From assembly GCF_003852545.1 (NCBI RefSeq), contig NZ_QAJR01000017.1:143412-207411 (forward strand): DNA of 64,000 bases, in the 5' to 3' direction. The translations under genes and the position numbers were made by a program. Below the pieces are notes generated by a model. That model made no database searches. It saw nothing but the letters and a program-made list of their open reading frames with translations, and was not told the DNA's origin. This DNA comes from Acidovorax sp. FJL06 (lineage in GTDB: Bacteria > Pseudomonadota > Gammaproteobacteria > Burkholderiales > Burkholderiaceae_C). Positions 9,579 through 20,469 of this stretch are shown here, piece by piece. How positions within the stretch are numbered: the first letter of the stretch is position 1; each line of letters begins with the position of its first letter.

Positions 9579-9610
9579 CTATCAAAACAATAGCTACCAG
9601 CGCTTACCAG
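9579..9610. repeat. Dispersed two-hairpin repeat, copy A (acpS-nagZ gap)
   Basis: ACTATCAAAACAATAGCTACCAGCGCTTACC-like block just upstream of nagZ. It shows the CTAT-N7/8-ATAG palindrome and the first arm of the AGCGCTT hairpin found in the other copies, but lacks the closing AAGCGCT arm. Confidence 0.7.
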
Positions 9611-9634
9611 TCGCGCGGCAGAGGTTTATTTTCT

Positions 9635-10027
9635 CTATACCTTCTCGACCACACAGAAGCTGGCGGCGTAGTCGGTCTCGTCGGTCACGCTCAGGTGCGC
9701 CTTCAGCCCCTGGGCATCGAACCATTCCTTGAGCGCGCCGTGCAGCACGATCACGGGCTGGCCGGTGGGCAACTTGGCCACTTCGCAATGGCGCCAGGTC
9801 ATGGGCATGCGCAGCCCCAAGCCAATGGCCTTGCTGAACGCTTCCTTGGCCGAAAAGCGCGTGGCCAGGTAGCGCAGGCCCCGGTCGGGCCAGCGGCTAC
9901 TCCTCTCGCGCCAGGTCGCCAGCTCACCGTCGGCCAGCACCTTCTGCGCGAACCGCTCGCCGTGGCGCTCCAGGCTGGCCGCGATGCGGCGCACGTCGCA
10001 GATGTCGGTGCCGATGCCGTAGATCAT
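9635..10027 (-). CDS. acpS: Holo-[acyl-carrier-protein] synthase
   Basis: 130 residues, the usual size for AcpS, which moves 4'-phosphopantetheine from CoA to Ser37 of ACP (acpP is at 23.0-23.3 kb). The magnesium-binding Asp is in [12 protein letters not shown] near the N-terminus and the second ligand Glu lies in [11 protein letters not shown] (near residues 57-67). ATG at 10027. It follows pdxJ in the lepA operon with a 57-base gap that is filled by a repeat element. Confidence 0.95.
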   Translation of the reverse strand: MIYGIGTDICDVRRIAASLERHGERFAQKVLADGELATWRERSSRWPDRGLRYLATRFSAKEAFSKAIGLGLRMPMTWRHCEVAKLPTGQPVIVLHGALKEWFDAQGLKAHLSVTDETDYAASFCVVEKV

Positions 10028-10040
10028 GGTTTTGAAAAAA

Positions 10041-10087
10041 ATAGGCTGCTATCGCTTATCCATCAAGCGCTAACAGCTATCAAATCA
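10041..10087. repeat. Dispersed two-hairpin repeat, copy B (pdxJ-acpS gap)
   Basis: Near-complete copy. It shares the identical 20-mer CGCTTATCCATCAAGCGCTA with the copy before queF, and continues into CAGCTATCAAA. The pdxJ stop codon (10085-10087) falls at its edge, so the element forms or abuts the end of pdxJ. Confidence 0.85.
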
Positions 10088-10876
10088 GGAGTGAATGGCC
10101 TGCCCCGCACACCCTGCCCGGATGCAGCCCAGATAGGCCTGCACTGTGGCGGCGTAGCCCAGCTCCAGCGCATCGGCAATGAGGGCGTGGCCAATCGAGA
10201 CTTCGAGCACACCCGGCACGTCGCGCACAAAGGCCGCGAGGTTGTCGCGGTTGAGGTCGTGGCCGGCGTTCACGCCCAGGCCCACATCCAGCGCGGCCTG
10301 GGCGGCGGCGGCGTAGCGCTTCAGTTCGACGGCGTGCTGCGGCGTGCCCCAGGCAGCGGCATAGGGCTCGGTGTACAGCTCCACCCGGTCGGCACCCACG
10401 GCCCTGGCGGCGGCCATCTGTTCGGGCACCGGGTCCATGAACAGGCTCACCCGCACGCCCAGCGCCTTGCACTCGGCGATCAGAGGCGCCAGGCGCTCCG
10501 CGTCCTGCGGAAAGCTCCAGCCGTGGTCGCTGGTGAACTGGTCTTCGCTGTCGGGCACAAAGGTCGCCTGCTGGGGCCGCACCTGGCGGATGAAGTCCAT
10601 CAGGTTCTGCGACGGGTTGCCTTCGATGTTGTATTCGCGGTCGGGCCAGGCTTTCATCAGCGTGGCCAGCTCGAACACATCGTGGCTGCGGATGTGCCGC
10701 TCGTCGGGCCGGGGGTGCACCGTGATGCCCTGTGCGCCCGCCTGCAGGCACAGCGTGGCCGCGCGGGTGACGCTGGGGATGCCCAGGTGGCGCGTGTTGC
10801 GCAGCAGCGCGACTTTGTTGACGTTGACCGACAGGGCGGTGGTCGGATGCGAAGCGTTGTGGGATGGCTGGTTCAT
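10085..10876 (-). CDS. pdxJ: Pyridoxine 5'-phosphate synthase
   Basis: 263 residues. Condenses 1-deoxyxylulose-5-phosphate with 3-amino-1-hydroxyacetone phosphate in the DXP-dependent vitamin B6 route. Family signatures are [15 protein letters not shown] at the N-terminus, [13 protein letters not shown] and VNAGHDLN. The ATG at 10876 overlaps the recO stop (ATGA); longer reading into recO is rejected. The pdxJ-acpS order downstream of recO is the standard proteobacterial arrangement. Confidence 0.95.
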   Translation of the reverse strand: MNQPSHNASHPTTALSVNVNKVALLRNTRHLGIPSVTRAATLCLQAGAQGITVHPRPDERHIRSHDVFELATLMKAWPDREYNIEGNPSQNLMDFIRQVRPQQATFVPDSEDQFTSDHGWSFPQDAERLAPLIAECKALGVRVSLFMDPVPEQMAAARAVGADRVELYTEPYAAAWGTPQHAVELKRYAAAAQAALDVGLGVNAGHDLNRDNLAAFVRDVPGVLEVSIGHALIADALELGYAATVQAYLGCIRAGCAGQAIHS

Positions 10877-11640
10877 AGGGCCTGCAGGTCGATCATGAGC
10901 TGGCGGGTGCGCAGCATGGGACTGCCGCAATGGTATTGCAGCACGGTGCGCAGCTGGGGCTTGAGTTCTGCCGCGACGGGGGCACAGGCGCGCAGCGTGG
11001 CGGTGTAGCTGGCGGTGCCGTCATCCAGCGCCCGCTGCAAGGCGGTCCACTGGCGGCCCGTCAACCCCGCGCGGTCGGCCGCGGAGGCTGCCCGCAAACC
11101 GCCTTCGGCCACCAGGGTGTAGCGCGTGGCGGGCTGAAGCGGCTCCAGCGTCATGGTCTGCACATCCAGGCTGGGCAAGAGGCCGATCTCGCGCAGCAGC
11201 AGCAGCTCGAAGCTGCGCAGCACGGGCTCTAACGCGTCGCCGTGCTCGCTGGCCAGCACGCGCACCACACCGGCATAGGCATCGAACAGCGCGCTGTGCG
11301 CATCGGCCCGCGCCAGCAGGCGCAGCAGCAGTTCATTGAGGTACAGGCCCGACAGCAGGGCGTCGCCCGTGGGCATCACATGCCCCCCCACCCACTCGGC
11401 CCCCTTGAGGGTGTGGATGTCGGCGCTGCCGTCCCCCGCCAGGGTGTAGGTGAGCAGCAGGGGCTGCAGCGGCAGCAGCACGGGGCGGAAGTTGGAGGTG
11501 GGCTTCTTGGCCCCCTTGGCCACCAGGGCCACACGCCCCTGGCGGCGGCAGAAGACTTCCAGGATCAGGCTGGACTCGCTCCAGTCGTAGCTGTGTAGCA
11601 CATAGGCGGGCTCATCGGAAATGCGCTTGGCGGCAGCCAC
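10873..11640 (-). CDS. recO: DNA repair protein RecO
   Basis: 255 residues. RecO acts with RecF and RecR to load RecA on SSB-coated gaps. The N-terminal OB-fold begins with [21 protein letters not shown] and the glycine/lysine stretch [11 protein letters not shown] follows, as expected. The likely start is GTG at 11640, ten bases after the era stop; no ATG occurs at the right place, and the reading frame upstream runs inside era. The C-terminal zinc-ribbon cysteines of some RecO proteins are absent. Confidence 0.88.
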   Translation of the reverse strand: MAAAKRISDEPAYVLHSYDWSESSLILEVFCRRQGRVALVAKGAKKPTSNFRPVLLPLQPLLLTYTLAGDGSADIHTLKGAEWVGGHVMPTGDALLSGLYLNELLLRLLARADAHSALFDAYAGVVRVLASEHGDALEPVLRSFELLLLREIGLLPSLDVQTMTLEPLQPATRYTLVAEGGLRAASAADRAGLTGRQWTALQRALDDGTASYTATLRACAPVAAELKPQLRTVLQYHCGSPMLRTRQLMIDLQAL

Positions 11641-11650
11641 GGAACGCAGG

Positions 11651-12655
11651 TCACTCGTAGCCGAAGGAGCGCACGCGCGCTTCGTCATCGGCCCAGCCCG
11701 AGCGCACCTTGACCCAGAGCTCCAGGAACACCTTGGCATCCATGAGCTTTTCCAGCTCCTGGCGGGCTTCGGTGCCAATGCGCTTCAGGCGCTCGCCCTT
11801 GTCACCAATGACCATCATCTTGTGGTTGTCGCGCTCCACCACGATGGTGGCGGCGATCTTGACCAAGCGCTTGTGCTGCTTGCTCTTTTCCTCGTCGAAC
11901 TTGTCGATGACCACGGTCGAGGTGTAGGGCAACTCATCGCCCGTGAAGCGGAACAGCTTCTCGCGCACGGTTTCAGAGGCCAGGAACTTCTCGCTGCGAT
12001 CGGTCAGCTCGTCCTCGGCATACCACCAGCCCTGCTCGGGCAGGTATTTGGCGCAGATGCCGAACAGGCGCTCGATGTCGCCCTTGTTCTTGGCCGACAT
12101 GGGCACGAACTCGGCAAACGGGTGGCGCTCCTGCATGCTCTTGAGCCAGGGCGCGATCTCGGCGCGGCGGTGCACCATGTCGAGCTTGTTGGCCACCAGC
12201 AGCGTGGGGATGCCGGGCTTGAACAGCGACAACACCTTGGCATCGGCCAGCGTGAAGTTGCCCGCCTCGACGACGAAGAGGATCAGGTCCACATCGCCGA
12301 TCGCGCCCATCACGGTCTTGTTGAGCGACTTGTTGAGCGCCGTGGCATGGCGCGTCTGGAAGCCCGGCGTGTCCACGAAGATGAACTGCGTCGCCTCGCG
12401 CGTGCGGATGCCGGTGATGCGGTGGCGCGTGGTCTGCGCCTTGCGCGAGGTGATGCTGATCTTCTGCCCCACCAGGGCGTTGAGCAGCGTGGACTTGCCC
12501 ACGTTGGGCTTGCCCACAATGGCAATCACACCGCAGCGCTGCCCCGGCACAGCGGCAGGCGCCGCAGCGGCCGCCAGCATGGCTTCGAGGTCATTCTGCA
12601 CGGGGGCGCTTTCTGCGCCCTCGTCACCAGCTACATTTTTAGTAGCATCATTCAT
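11651..12655 (-). CDS. era: GTPase Era (30S ribosome maturation)
   Basis: 334 residues. GTPase domain with G1 [10 protein letters not shown]3 DTPGF, G4 NKLD and G5 SAKN, then a C-terminal KH domain ([14 protein letters not shown]) that binds the 3' end of 16S rRNA. The ATG at 12655 overlaps the rnc stop (ATGA). The N-terminus is about 35 residues longer than E. coli Era, is Ala-rich, and its first codons overlap a copy of the dispersed repeat (see findings). Confidence 0.96.
   Translation of the reverse strand: MNDATKNVAGDEGAESAPVQNDLEAMLAAAAAPAAVPGQRCGVIAIVGKPNVGKSTLLNALVGQKISITSRKAQTTRHRITGIRTREATQFIFVDTPGFQTRHATALNKSLNKTVMGAIGDVDLILFVVEAGNFTLADAKVLSLFKPGIPTLLVANKLDMVHRRAEIAPWLKSMQERHPFAEFVPMSAKNKGDIERLFGICAKYLPEQGWWYAEDELTDRSEKFLASETVREKLFRFTGDELPYTSTVVIDKFDEEKSKQHKRLVKIAATIVVERDNHKMMVIGDKGERLKRIGTEARQELEKLMDAKVFLELWVKVRSGWADDEARVRSFGYE
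12626..12650. repeat. Degenerate dispersed repeat, copy C (inside the era N-terminus)
   Basis: On the minus strand GCTACTAAAAATGTAGCTGG encodes part of residues 4-11 of Era. It matches the CTACT-N6/8-TAGCTGGT half of the family repeat (compare the copy before queF) but lacks the second hairpin. Confidence 0.5.
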
Positions 12656-13335
12656 ACGTTCTTTGCTTTCAATGTGGCCAGCATGGCTGCCGCAGCCGCC
12701 TGCTCGCCCGCCCGGCGCGAGCCCCCGATGCCGCGCTCGGTCAGGCCCAGTTCGGGAATATCGCACTCGACATCAAAGGTCTGGCGGTGGGCCGCGCCCA
12801 CGGTCGCCACCACCTTGTACTGCGGCAGCTTCATTTTGCGGCCCTGGAGCCACTCCTGCAACGCGGTCTTGGCATCCTTGGACGCGGCCTGCATCTGGGG
12901 GTTGATCTCCACCCCTTCAAACAGGCGGTGCACCAGTGCTTCGGCACCGGCATAGCCTGCATCCAGGTACACGGCGCCGATCAGGGCCTCCAGGGCGTCA
13001 GCCAGGATGGAGGGGCGCTGCTGCCCCCCGGACTTGGCCTCCCCTTCGCCCAGGCGCAGCACCTCGGAAACTTTCAGCCGCAGGGCCAGCTGGTGCAGGG
13101 TGTCCTGCTTGACAAGGTTGGCCCGCACCCGCGAAAGATCGCCTTCCGGCAGGGCAGACAGGCGCCGGTACAGCAGGCTGGCGACCGCCAGATTCAGGAC
13201 AGAGTCGCCCAAAAATTCGAGCCGCTCGTTGTGGTCCGCAGAAAAACTGCGGTGCGTGGTGGCACGCTGGAGCAGCGAAGGATCGGAAAAGACATGCTGC
13301 AGTCGCCCCTGCAGCGCTACGAGACCGGCGTGCAC
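12652..13335 (-). CDS. rnc: Ribonuclease III
   Basis: 227 residues. Double-strand-specific endoribonuclease for rRNA and mRNA processing. The catalytic signature [11 protein letters not shown] lies near residues 37-47, the second metal-binding cluster is [15 protein letters not shown], and a C-terminal double-stranded RNA-binding domain ends in [14 protein letters not shown]. The start is GTG at 13335, directly abutting the TAG of the DUF4845 gene. Confidence 0.96.
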   Translation of the reverse strand: MHAGLVALQGRLQHVFSDPSLLQRATTHRSFSADHNERLEFLGDSVLNLAVASLLYRRLSALPEGDLSRVRANLVKQDTLHQLALRLKVSEVLRLGEGEAKSGGQQRPSILADALEALIGAVYLDAGYAGAEALVHRLFEGVEINPQMQAASKDAKTALQEWLQGRKMKLPQYKVVATVGAAHRQTFDVECDIPELGLTERGIGGSRRAGEQAAAAAMLATLKAKNV

Positions 13336-13698
13336 CTAGTTGGTCTGCGCTTCAAAGCGGTAGACCAGGTAGGCCGGCCCCGCCAGAGGAATCTCGCGTG
13401 CGTACTTGAACGACACCACCACCTTGTCACCCCGCTTGGTCACGTCCAGGTCCGTCCCCTTGATGGAGGTGATGTCATCAATCGCCGCGGCGCGGTCAAA
13501 GGCGGCGCGCACACCCGGCACCGTGCTCTCCACCTTGGCCTTTTCAATGGCCTTCTTCGCGGAGGTGTACTCCAGGAAGATCGGCACGGACTGCCCCCCG
13601 ATGGCGAACACAGCCACCGCGATCAGGCCGATAAAGATCAGTCCAAAAAAAGACAGCCCGCGCTGGCGTGAACGGCTTGCGGTGCGATACAGCTTCAT
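13336..13698 (-). CDS. DUF4845 family membrane protein
   Basis: 120 residues with one transmembrane helix (about 15-37: LSFFGLIFIGLIAVAVFAIG) and a small periplasmic domain. The family has no assigned function but is constantly found between lepB and rnc in beta- and gammaproteobacteria, as here. The N-terminus MKLYRTASRSRQRGLSFFGL resembles a pseudopilin-like leader, which is how related proteins are often described; whether it is processed is unknown. Confidence 0.88.
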   Translation of the reverse strand: MKLYRTASRSRQRGLSFFGLIFIGLIAVAVFAIGGQSVPIFLEYTSAKKAIEKAKVESTVPGVRAAFDRAAAIDDITSIKGTDLDVTKRGDKVVVSFKYAREIPLAGPAYLVYRFEAQTN

Positions 13699-13753
13699 AA
13701 ATTACCCCCTCGCTATGTGGTGTGCAGCAACTCTGTGCATCCGTGATCAGTGA

Positions 13754-14728
13754 TCAGTGGAACGAACCGATGCGCTTGAGATTACCGAAATTCATCCAGA
13801 CAAAAAAGGCCTTGCCCACGATATTGCCCTCCGGGACAAACCCCCAGTAGCGGGAGTCCAGCGAGTTGTCGCGGTTATCGCCCATCATGAAGTAGTGGCC
13901 TTCAGGCACCTTGCAGGCAACGCCTTCCACACTGTAGCGGCAGTTTTCGCGGTAGGCAAAATTGCTTGCGCCCTGCACGAAGGCCGGCACGTCCGGGTTG
14001 TTCAGGAGGCGGTGGGGCTGCTCGCCCAGCTGCTCCTCGAACTGCTTGAAGTAGCGCATCGCGTCTTCTTCAAAAAAATCCGGCACCGCTTTGGTATCAA
14101 GGGCCTTGCCATTGATCGTGAGGCGCTTGTTGATATAAGCCACCTCATCGCCGGGCACACCGACGACGCGCTTGATGTAGTCCATGCTGGGTTGCGGCGG
14201 ATAACGGAACACCAGCACATCGCCGCGCGCGGGCCTGTTGCCCTCGGTGATCCGGGTGTTGAGGACCGGCAGGCGGATGCCGTAGGTGAATTTGTTCACC
14301 AGGATCAGGTCGCCCACCAGCAAGGTCGGGATCATGGAACCGGAGGGAATCTTGAAGGGCTCGAAAAGAAAGGAGCGCAACAGGAACACGCAGACAATCA
14401 CCGGGAACAGCCCGGCGGTCCAATCGAGCCACCAGGGCTGCATGAGGATCTGGCCCTTGGCGTCCTGCACGTCCACATCGACCTTCTGGATGCCCATGCG
14501 GTCCAGTTCGGCACGGCGTGCCACGGCGGCGTCCTCGATGGCCTGCGCCGCACGCTGACGGCGCGGCAGGAAGTACAACCGTTCGGCGAGCCAGTACGCA
14601 CCGGTGATCACGGTGGCCAGGAACAGCAGCAACGCAAAGTTGCCCTCGATCGCACCAAAGTACCAGGCGCCGACATAGCCGGAAAAACCGGCCAGCACCA
14701 ACGACGTGAGAATTTGCATGAACTGCAT
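13754..14728 (-). CDS. lepB: Signal peptidase I
   Basis: 324 residues. Two N-terminal hydrophobic segments anchor it in the inner membrane, with a further one (about 103-125) before the catalytic domain. The nucleophile Ser is in [13 protein letters not shown] (near 128-140), the general base Lys in [11 protein letters not shown] (near 183-193), and box E is [14 protein letters not shown]. It cleaves signal peptides such as those of MucD and the exported proteins near the right end of this window. The ATG at 14728 overlaps the lepA stop by one base (TGATG). Confidence 0.96.
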   Translation of the reverse strand: MQFMQILTSLVLAGFSGYVGAWYFGAIEGNFALLLFLATVITGAYWLAERLYFLPRRQRAAQAIEDAAVARRAELDRMGIQKVDVDVQDAKGQILMQPWWLDWTAGLFPVIVCVFLLRSFLFEPFKIPSGSMIPTLLVGDLILVNKFTYGIRLPVLNTRITEGNRPARGDVLVFRYPPQPSMDYIKRVVGVPGDEVAYINKRLTINGKALDTKAVPDFFEEDAMRYFKQFEEQLGEQPHRLLNNPDVPAFVQGASNFAYRENCRYSVEGVACKVPEGHYFMMGDNRDNSLDSRYWGFVPEGNIVGKAFFVWMNFGNLKRIGSFH

Positions 14729-16536
14729 CAATCTTCCACCTGCAAAATGGCCAGAAACGCCTCTTGGGGCACCTCGACCGAACCGATCTGCTTCATCCGC
14801 TTCTTGCCTGCCTTCTGCTTTTCGAGCAGCTTGCGCTTGCGGGTGATGTCGCCGCCATAGCACTTGGCCAGCACGTTCTTGCGCAGGGCCTTGATGGTCT
14901 CGCGCGCGATGATGTTGGCACCGATGGCGGCCTGGATGGCCACGTCGTACATCTGGCGGCTGATGATCTCGCGCATCTTGGCGACCACGGCCCGGCCACG
15001 GTACTGCGACTGTGAGCGGTGCACGATGATGGACAGCGCATCGACCTTCTCGCCGTTGAGCAGGATGTCGACCTTCACCACGTCGGACGCGCGGTACTCC
15101 TTGAACTCATAGTCCATGGAGGCATAGCCACGCGAAACGGATTTGAGCTTGTCAAAGAAGTCGAGCACGATCTCGCCCAGTGGCATCTCATAGGTCAGCA
15201 TCACCTGGCGGCCGTGGTACGCCATGTTCATCTGCACGCCCCGCTTCTGGTTGGCCAGCGTCATCACCGGGCCCACATAGTCCTGGGGCATGTACAGGTG
15301 CACCGTCACGATGGGTTCGCGGATTTCCTCCAGCCGGCCCTGGTCGGGCATCTTGGAGGGGTTCTCGACCATGATGACTTCACCATCGGCCTTGACCACC
15401 TGGTAGACCACGCTGGGCGCCGTGGTGATGAGGTCCTGATCGAACTCGCGCTCCAGGCGCTCTTGCACGATCTCCATGTGCAACAGGCCCAGGAAGCCGC
15501 AGCGAAAACCAAAGCCCAGCGCCTGACTGACCTCGGGTTCGTAGTGCAGCGACGCATCGTTGAGCTTGAGCTTTTCCAGCGCGTCGCGCAGCGAGTCGTA
15601 TTCGCTGGCTTCCGTCGGGTACAGGCCCGCAAACACCTGGGGCTGGATTTCCTTAAAGCCAGGCAGCGCCTCGGCCGCCGGGCCTGCGTTGTTGGGCAGC
15701 TTCTTTTCGAGCGTGATGGTGTCGCCCACCTTGGCCGCCTGCAGCTCCTTGATGCCGGCGATGATGTAGCCCACCTGCCCGGCATCGAGCGAATTGCGCG
15801 GCTCGTTGGCGGGCGTGAACACACCGAGGTTGTCGGCGTTGTAGACAGCCCCGCTGGCCATCATCTTGATGCGCTCACCCTTGAGCAGGCGGCCATCGAC
15901 CACGCGCACCAGCATCACCACGCCCACGTAGCTGTCGAACCAGCTGTCGATGATCATGGCGCGCAGCGGGCCCTCGGCCTTGCCGCGCGGCGCGGGCACC
16001 TTGGCCACGATGGCTTCGAGGATCTCGTCGATGCCCATGCCGGTCTTGGCCGAGCAGGGGATGGCATCCGTCGCGTCGATGCCGATCACATCCTCGACCT
16101 CGGCCTTCGCATTCTCCGGATCGGCATTGGGCAGATCCATCTTGTTGAGCACGGGCAGCACTTCCACACCCAGGTCCAGCGCCGTGTAGCAGTTGGCCAC
16201 GGTCTGCGCCTCCACCCCTTGCGATGCATCGACCACAAGCAGCGCGCCTTCGCATGCGGACAGCGAGCGGCTCACTTCGTACGAGAAGTCCACATGGCCC
16301 GGTGTGTCGATCAGATTGAGGTTGTAGACCTGGCCATCACGCGCCTTGTACTGCAGCGCAGCGGTCTGCGCCTTGATGGTTATCCCACGCTCTTTTTCGA
16401 TGTCCATCGAGTCCAGGACCTGGGCCTCCATCTCGCGTTCCGCGAGCCCGCCACACCGTTGGATCAAGCGGTCAGCCAGCGTCGACTTGCCATGGTCGAT
16501 GTGCGCAATGATGGAAAAATTTCTGATGTGATTCAT
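14728..16536 (-). CDS. lepA: Elongation factor 4 (ribosome-associated GTPase)
   Basis: 602 residues, close to E. coli LepA (599). G motifs [17 protein letters not shown] and [10 protein letters not shown] lie in the first third, followed by the EF-G-like domains II and V and the LepA-specific C-terminal domain ending [20 protein letters not shown]. It acts on stalled or assembling ribosomes. I use the ATG at 16536 rather than the TTG just before it. It heads an operon running to nagZ; a possible attenuator lies 50 bases upstream. Confidence 0.97.
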   Translation of the reverse strand: MNHIRNFSIIAHIDHGKSTLADRLIQRCGGLAEREMEAQVLDSMDIEKERGITIKAQTAALQYKARDGQVYNLNLIDTPGHVDFSYEVSRSLSACEGALLVVDASQGVEAQTVANCYTALDLGVEVLPVLNKMDLPNADPENAKAEVEDVIGIDATDAIPCSAKTGMGIDEILEAIVAKVPAPRGKAEGPLRAMIIDSWFDSYVGVVMLVRVVDGRLLKGERIKMMASGAVYNADNLGVFTPANEPRNSLDAGQVGYIIAGIKELQAAKVGDTITLEKKLPNNAGPAAEALPGFKEIQPQVFAGLYPTEASEYDSLRDALEKLKLNDASLHYEPEVSQALGFGFRCGFLGLLHMEIVQERLEREFDQDLITTAPSVVYQVVKADGEVIMVENPSKMPDQGRLEEIREPIVTVHLYMPQDYVGPVMTLANQKRGVQMNMAYHGRQVMLTYEMPLGEIVLDFFDKLKSVSRGYASMDYEFKEYRASDVVKVDILLNGEKVDALSIIVHRSQSQYRGRAVVAKMREIISRQMYDVAIQAAIGANIIARETIKALRKNVLAKCYGGDITRKRKLLEKQKAGKKRMKQIGSVEVPQEAFLAILQVED

Positions 16537-16580
16537 CAACGGAAAGCGTCAAGTGATTGAATTAAAACGGCGCCCACAAG

Positions 16581-16612
16581 AAAAAAGGGCGCGTCGAGTG
16601 GCGACGCGCCCT
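16581..16612 (-). terminator. Intrinsic terminator or attenuator upstream of lepA
   Basis: Perfect 11-bp stem AGGGCGCGTCG/CGACGCGCCCT with a 5-base loop; read on the minus strand it is followed by TTTTTTCTT. It lies only 50 bases before the lepA start, so it either ends transcription from mucD side or acts as a leader attenuator for lepA. Confidence 0.85.
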
Positions 16613-16651
16613 GAACCAACAATCATTGGCAACTGCGATAGTTGGAGCTTC

Positions 16652-16657
16652 ATTGTA
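16652..16657 (-). promoter_or_regulatory. Possible lepA -10 element
   Basis: TACAAT on the minus strand (5 of 6 to TATAAT). No good -35 is visible at 16-18 bases. If used, transcription starts near 16645 and runs through the 16586-16612 hairpin before lepA. Confidence 0.35.
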
Positions 16658-16727
16658 GGCAAAAAGGCCGCTGGGAAAAGCCCGCCCGACTGTACCCAAG
16701 GGGAGTTGCCGGTCTGCAACAGGGATT

Positions 16728-16808
16728 TTATGCACAGTTTATTCACAGTTGGCACAACAACAACGCTGGACAACTTGTGGGTGAGCTGTGGATCAGCTGT
16801 GCATTGCA
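16728..16808. promoter_or_regulatory. Phased array of DnaA-box-like 9-mers
   Basis: Plus-strand TTATGCACA (16728-16736) and TTATTCACA (16739-16747) both fit TTATNCACA exactly and start 11 bases apart. About 30 bases on, three inverted copies also repeat every 11 bases: TGTGGGTGA (16776), TGTGGATCA (16787), TGTGCATTG (16798), with two, one and two mismatches to TGTGNATAA. The spacing puts each set on one face of the helix. Confidence 0.55.
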
Positions 16809-16904
16809 CAGAAGCATCCCGCATCGTGAACCCTACGCCAGTCAATATGCAGATAAGCGTTTAACGGAAGCCTCTATTCTATCGAATCCGGTGAATAGGC
16901 CTCC

Positions 16905-16925
16905 AAAAAGTTAGCAAAAGCTAAC
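16905..16925 (-). terminator. Weak AT-rich terminator-like hairpin
   Basis: GTTAGC-TTTT-GCTAAC followed by TTTTT on the minus strand. The stem is only 6 bp, so it may be a backup to the stronger hairpin next to mucD. Confidence 0.4.
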
Positions 16926-16994
16926 ATCTAAAGCCCCCCAACGGGGCCAACGCAAAAATACAAAAAAAGAGCCACGCCTCCAAAGGCCCGCACC

Positions 16995-17032
16995 GAAACA
17001 AGGGGAATCCGCCGCTGCGCAGCCGCTTCCCC
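16995..17032 (-). terminator. Terminator of the rpoE-mucD operon
   Basis: On the minus strand GGGGAA pairs with TTCCCC around an inner self-complementary GCTGCGCAGC core, then TTGTTTC. It begins 16 bases after the mucD stop. Confidence 0.65.
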
Positions 17033-17048
17033 CGTCCCCCATGGCCCT

Positions 17049-18518
<1,470 letters not shown>

Positions 18519-18681
18519 CTTCGACCTTTCGTGAATTGTGCAAATGCTGTCCATCAACTTGGTGTCACTGTGAAGAGTGTGCCGCGAATTGGTTCCCCGC
18601 AGAGGCCCCGCTTTCATTGCGCATCGGCACCCGGACGAAGGTGGTGCGCCCCAAGCTCCCGGCCCCAGAACGCAAACGGGC

Positions 18682-19752
18682 TCAGCGCACGCGTTCCAGT
18701 TGGCCGGCAAAAAGGCGCAGCGTTTGCAACGGGACCTCGCCGACAACCGTGAGCCACGTGTCGGACGACACCCGCTGCGCCAGCAGCTGAGTCGCGCCCA
18801 TGCCAGACACCTGGGGTTGCGCCGGGTGGCGCTGCGGGTCGAAGGGCTCCAGGAACAAAGACACCGAAGCCAGGCCATCGGAGTACAGGCACTGCAGCAG
18901 GCTTTGCGCATCGTCTGCGGCAGAGACCGCGCGCCGGTGGCAGCTCACGGGCACAAAGCCCGCCACCGGCTGCCGCAGCGCCCAGCCCTCGGCCTGGGCC
19001 GTCGTCTTCACCACGGCCGGGGCCACCACCTTATAGCCCGCCGTCGAATCCATCAACCGGGAGAGCTGCTCCACCCGCACCGGCGCATTCAAATCCAGCT
19101 CGGAAAAAGCAGCCTGCTCCAGCACCCGCCCGTCCAGGGCCAGGGTTTGCAACTTCACCACCAGCCCGGTATCACGCTCGACCCACAGGCGGTAGCCAAA
19201 TCGCAGGGCGTCCAGGGGCTTGAACCACACCACATCGGACGCAAACCCTGCCACCCGCTCCTGCCCGATCAGGTGAGAGGTATAAAACTGGGCCATGGAC
19301 GTGCCACTGACCACAGGCACGCGGGGGAACAGCCCAGCCGCATCGCGCCGGTCCGTGCGCACCACACGCGCTTGCGGCAAAAAGGTCCGCACCTCGTCGT
19401 TGCGCCGAAAAACAGTGCGCGGCGTGCCGCTCAGCGACTCCACCCGTTCCATCTGCTGGAGGCCGTCGCAAGCGTGCCAGATGCGTGAACTGGACATCGC
19501 TCCATTGGCAGACATCACCACGAACACCCCGGCATAGGACTTCCGGCAGGGCGCGCCATGCATGCGTTCAACCCACTGCGCCATATCCCGCTCGGCAGGG
19601 GCTGCCGCAACGACTTCGGCGGAAGGTGCCCCGCCAGGAGCCGCCGCCAGGGCCACCGAAGCCCCCAAGCCCCATGCAACCGCCATCCACCAGGACATCA
19701 GCCACCGATTGCGAAAAATTCCGACAGCGCCCAGCACTCCCAATGTGTTCAT
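18682..19752 (-). CDS. rseB: Sigma-E regulatory protein RseB/MucB
   Basis: 356 residues. After an N-terminal signal/anchor (hydrophobic to about residue 38) comes the two-domain MucB/RseB fold, LolA-like, that binds the periplasmic part of RseA and shields it from DegS-type cleavage. Family features: GVFVVMSANGAMSSSRIWHACDG-type strand pattern near the start and GYRLWVERDTGLVVKLQ in the middle. Start ATG at 19752 (a GTG is directly before it). It lies 42 bases after rseA. Confidence 0.9.
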   Translation of the reverse strand: MNTLGVLGAVGIFRNRWLMSWWMAVAWGLGASVALAAAPGGAPSAEVVAAAPAERDMAQWVERMHGAPCRKSYAGVFVVMSANGAMSSSRIWHACDGLQQMERVESLSGTPRTVFRRNDEVRTFLPQARVVRTDRRDAAGLFPRVPVVSGTSMAQFYTSHLIGQERVAGFASDVVWFKPLDALRFGYRLWVERDTGLVVKLQTLALDGRVLEQAAFSELDLNAPVRVEQLSRLMDSTAGYKVVAPAVVKTTAQAEGWALRQPVAGFVPVSCHRRAVSAADDAQSLLQCLYSDGLASVSLFLEPFDPQRHPAQPQVSGMGATQLLAQRVSSDTWLTVVGEVPLQTLRLFAGQLERVR

Positions 19753-19794
19753 CACGCGATCTCAATGCCTGCTGCAGGCATCCCTATTCCATAC

Positions 19795-20460
19795 TCAGCG
19801 GCCCGGGGTTTCAAACGTGGCATTGCGCAGGAAACCCGCCGGCATCTGCAGCGCCGACGTGCTGCCAAACTGCTTGTGGGCCGCCAGCAATTCATCGAGG
19901 CGGGGGTCCCGAAGCATGACCTGCTGCCCGTCGGCGTCAGCGACGGCCACCACGGGAGCCCCTTGGGCCGGGATGCTGCGTTCGGGCAGGGCAGCCAGCT
20001 GGGCGCCCGCTCCCGCAGGCCCCGCCCCTTGCAAGCTGGCCAGGGATGTCCAGCCGATTGCCGCCACGGCGGCCAGCGAAGCAAAGCCCGCCACCATCTT
20101 CCAGCGGAATACGGACGCATTGGCCGCCTCGGGCAGCCCGGCGGCCACCACGGCCACCGCGACCGGGACACGGGGGCGCTCAGGCAGTGCCTCCTCGGCC
20201 AGTTGTTCGCGCAAACGGGCCATGAACGCCGGATTGGCAGGCCGCGCCAGATCCGCAGAGCGCAGCACATCACCCACCAGGTGGTACAGCTGCCAGGTCT
20301 TGGCCCCGTCTTCGTCCTCGGATGCATAGGCGAAGGCCGCCTCCCGTTCGTCACCCTGGAGCTGGCCATCGGCCAGGGCAGACAACCGCTCCCGGGGGTC
20401 CATCCCATGGGCCACGGGGCCGCCCGCCAGTCCATTGATACCTGTTTCAGCCTTGTTCAT
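19795..20460 (-). CDS. rseA: Anti-sigma-E factor RseA
   Basis: 221 residues. The cytoplasmic sigma-binding domain includes ERLSALADGQL and TWQLYHLVGDVLRS, and the linker NPAFMARLREQL is typical of the betaproteobacterial family. One transmembrane helix lies near residues 122-142 (MVAGFASLAAVAAIGW), and the remainder is periplasmic. It holds RpoE at the membrane until envelope stress leads to its proteolysis. ATG at 20460, nine bases after rpoE; an internal ATG (residue 20) is an alternative start. Confidence 0.9.
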   Translation of the reverse strand: MNKAETGINGLAGGPVAHGMDPRERLSALADGQLQGDEREAAFAYASEDEDGAKTWQLYHLVGDVLRSADLARPANPAFMARLREQLAEEALPERPRVPVAVAVVAAGLPEAANASVFRWKMVAGFASLAAVAAIGWTSLASLQGAGPAGAGAQLAALPERSIPAQGAPVVAVADADGQQVMLRDPRLDELLAAHKQFGSTSALQMPAGFLRNATFETPGR

Positions 20461-20469
20461 TGCATCACC

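Larger units (their letters stand above)
16537..17048. other. 512-base gene-free region between mucD and lepA
   Basis: No convincing coding sequence on either strand. Contents, from lepA outward: a strong minus-strand hairpin with T-run (16586-16612), a minus-strand -10-like TACAAT (16652-16657), an array of DnaA-box-like 9-mers (16728-16808), a weak AT-rich hairpin with T5 (16905-16925), and the terminator right after mucD (17001-17032). It is also clearly less GC-rich than the flanking genes. Confidence 0.7.

Noticed and set aside
16728-16808. Chromosomal origin of replication
   Set aside because: DnaA-like boxes alone are not enough; no dnaA/dnaN/rpmH/parAB neighbours and no evident unwinding region beside them.
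16549-16845. 98-codon frame in the lepA-mucD gap
   Set aside because: Runs through the terminator hairpin and DnaA-like array, has no ribosome-binding site and no coding character.
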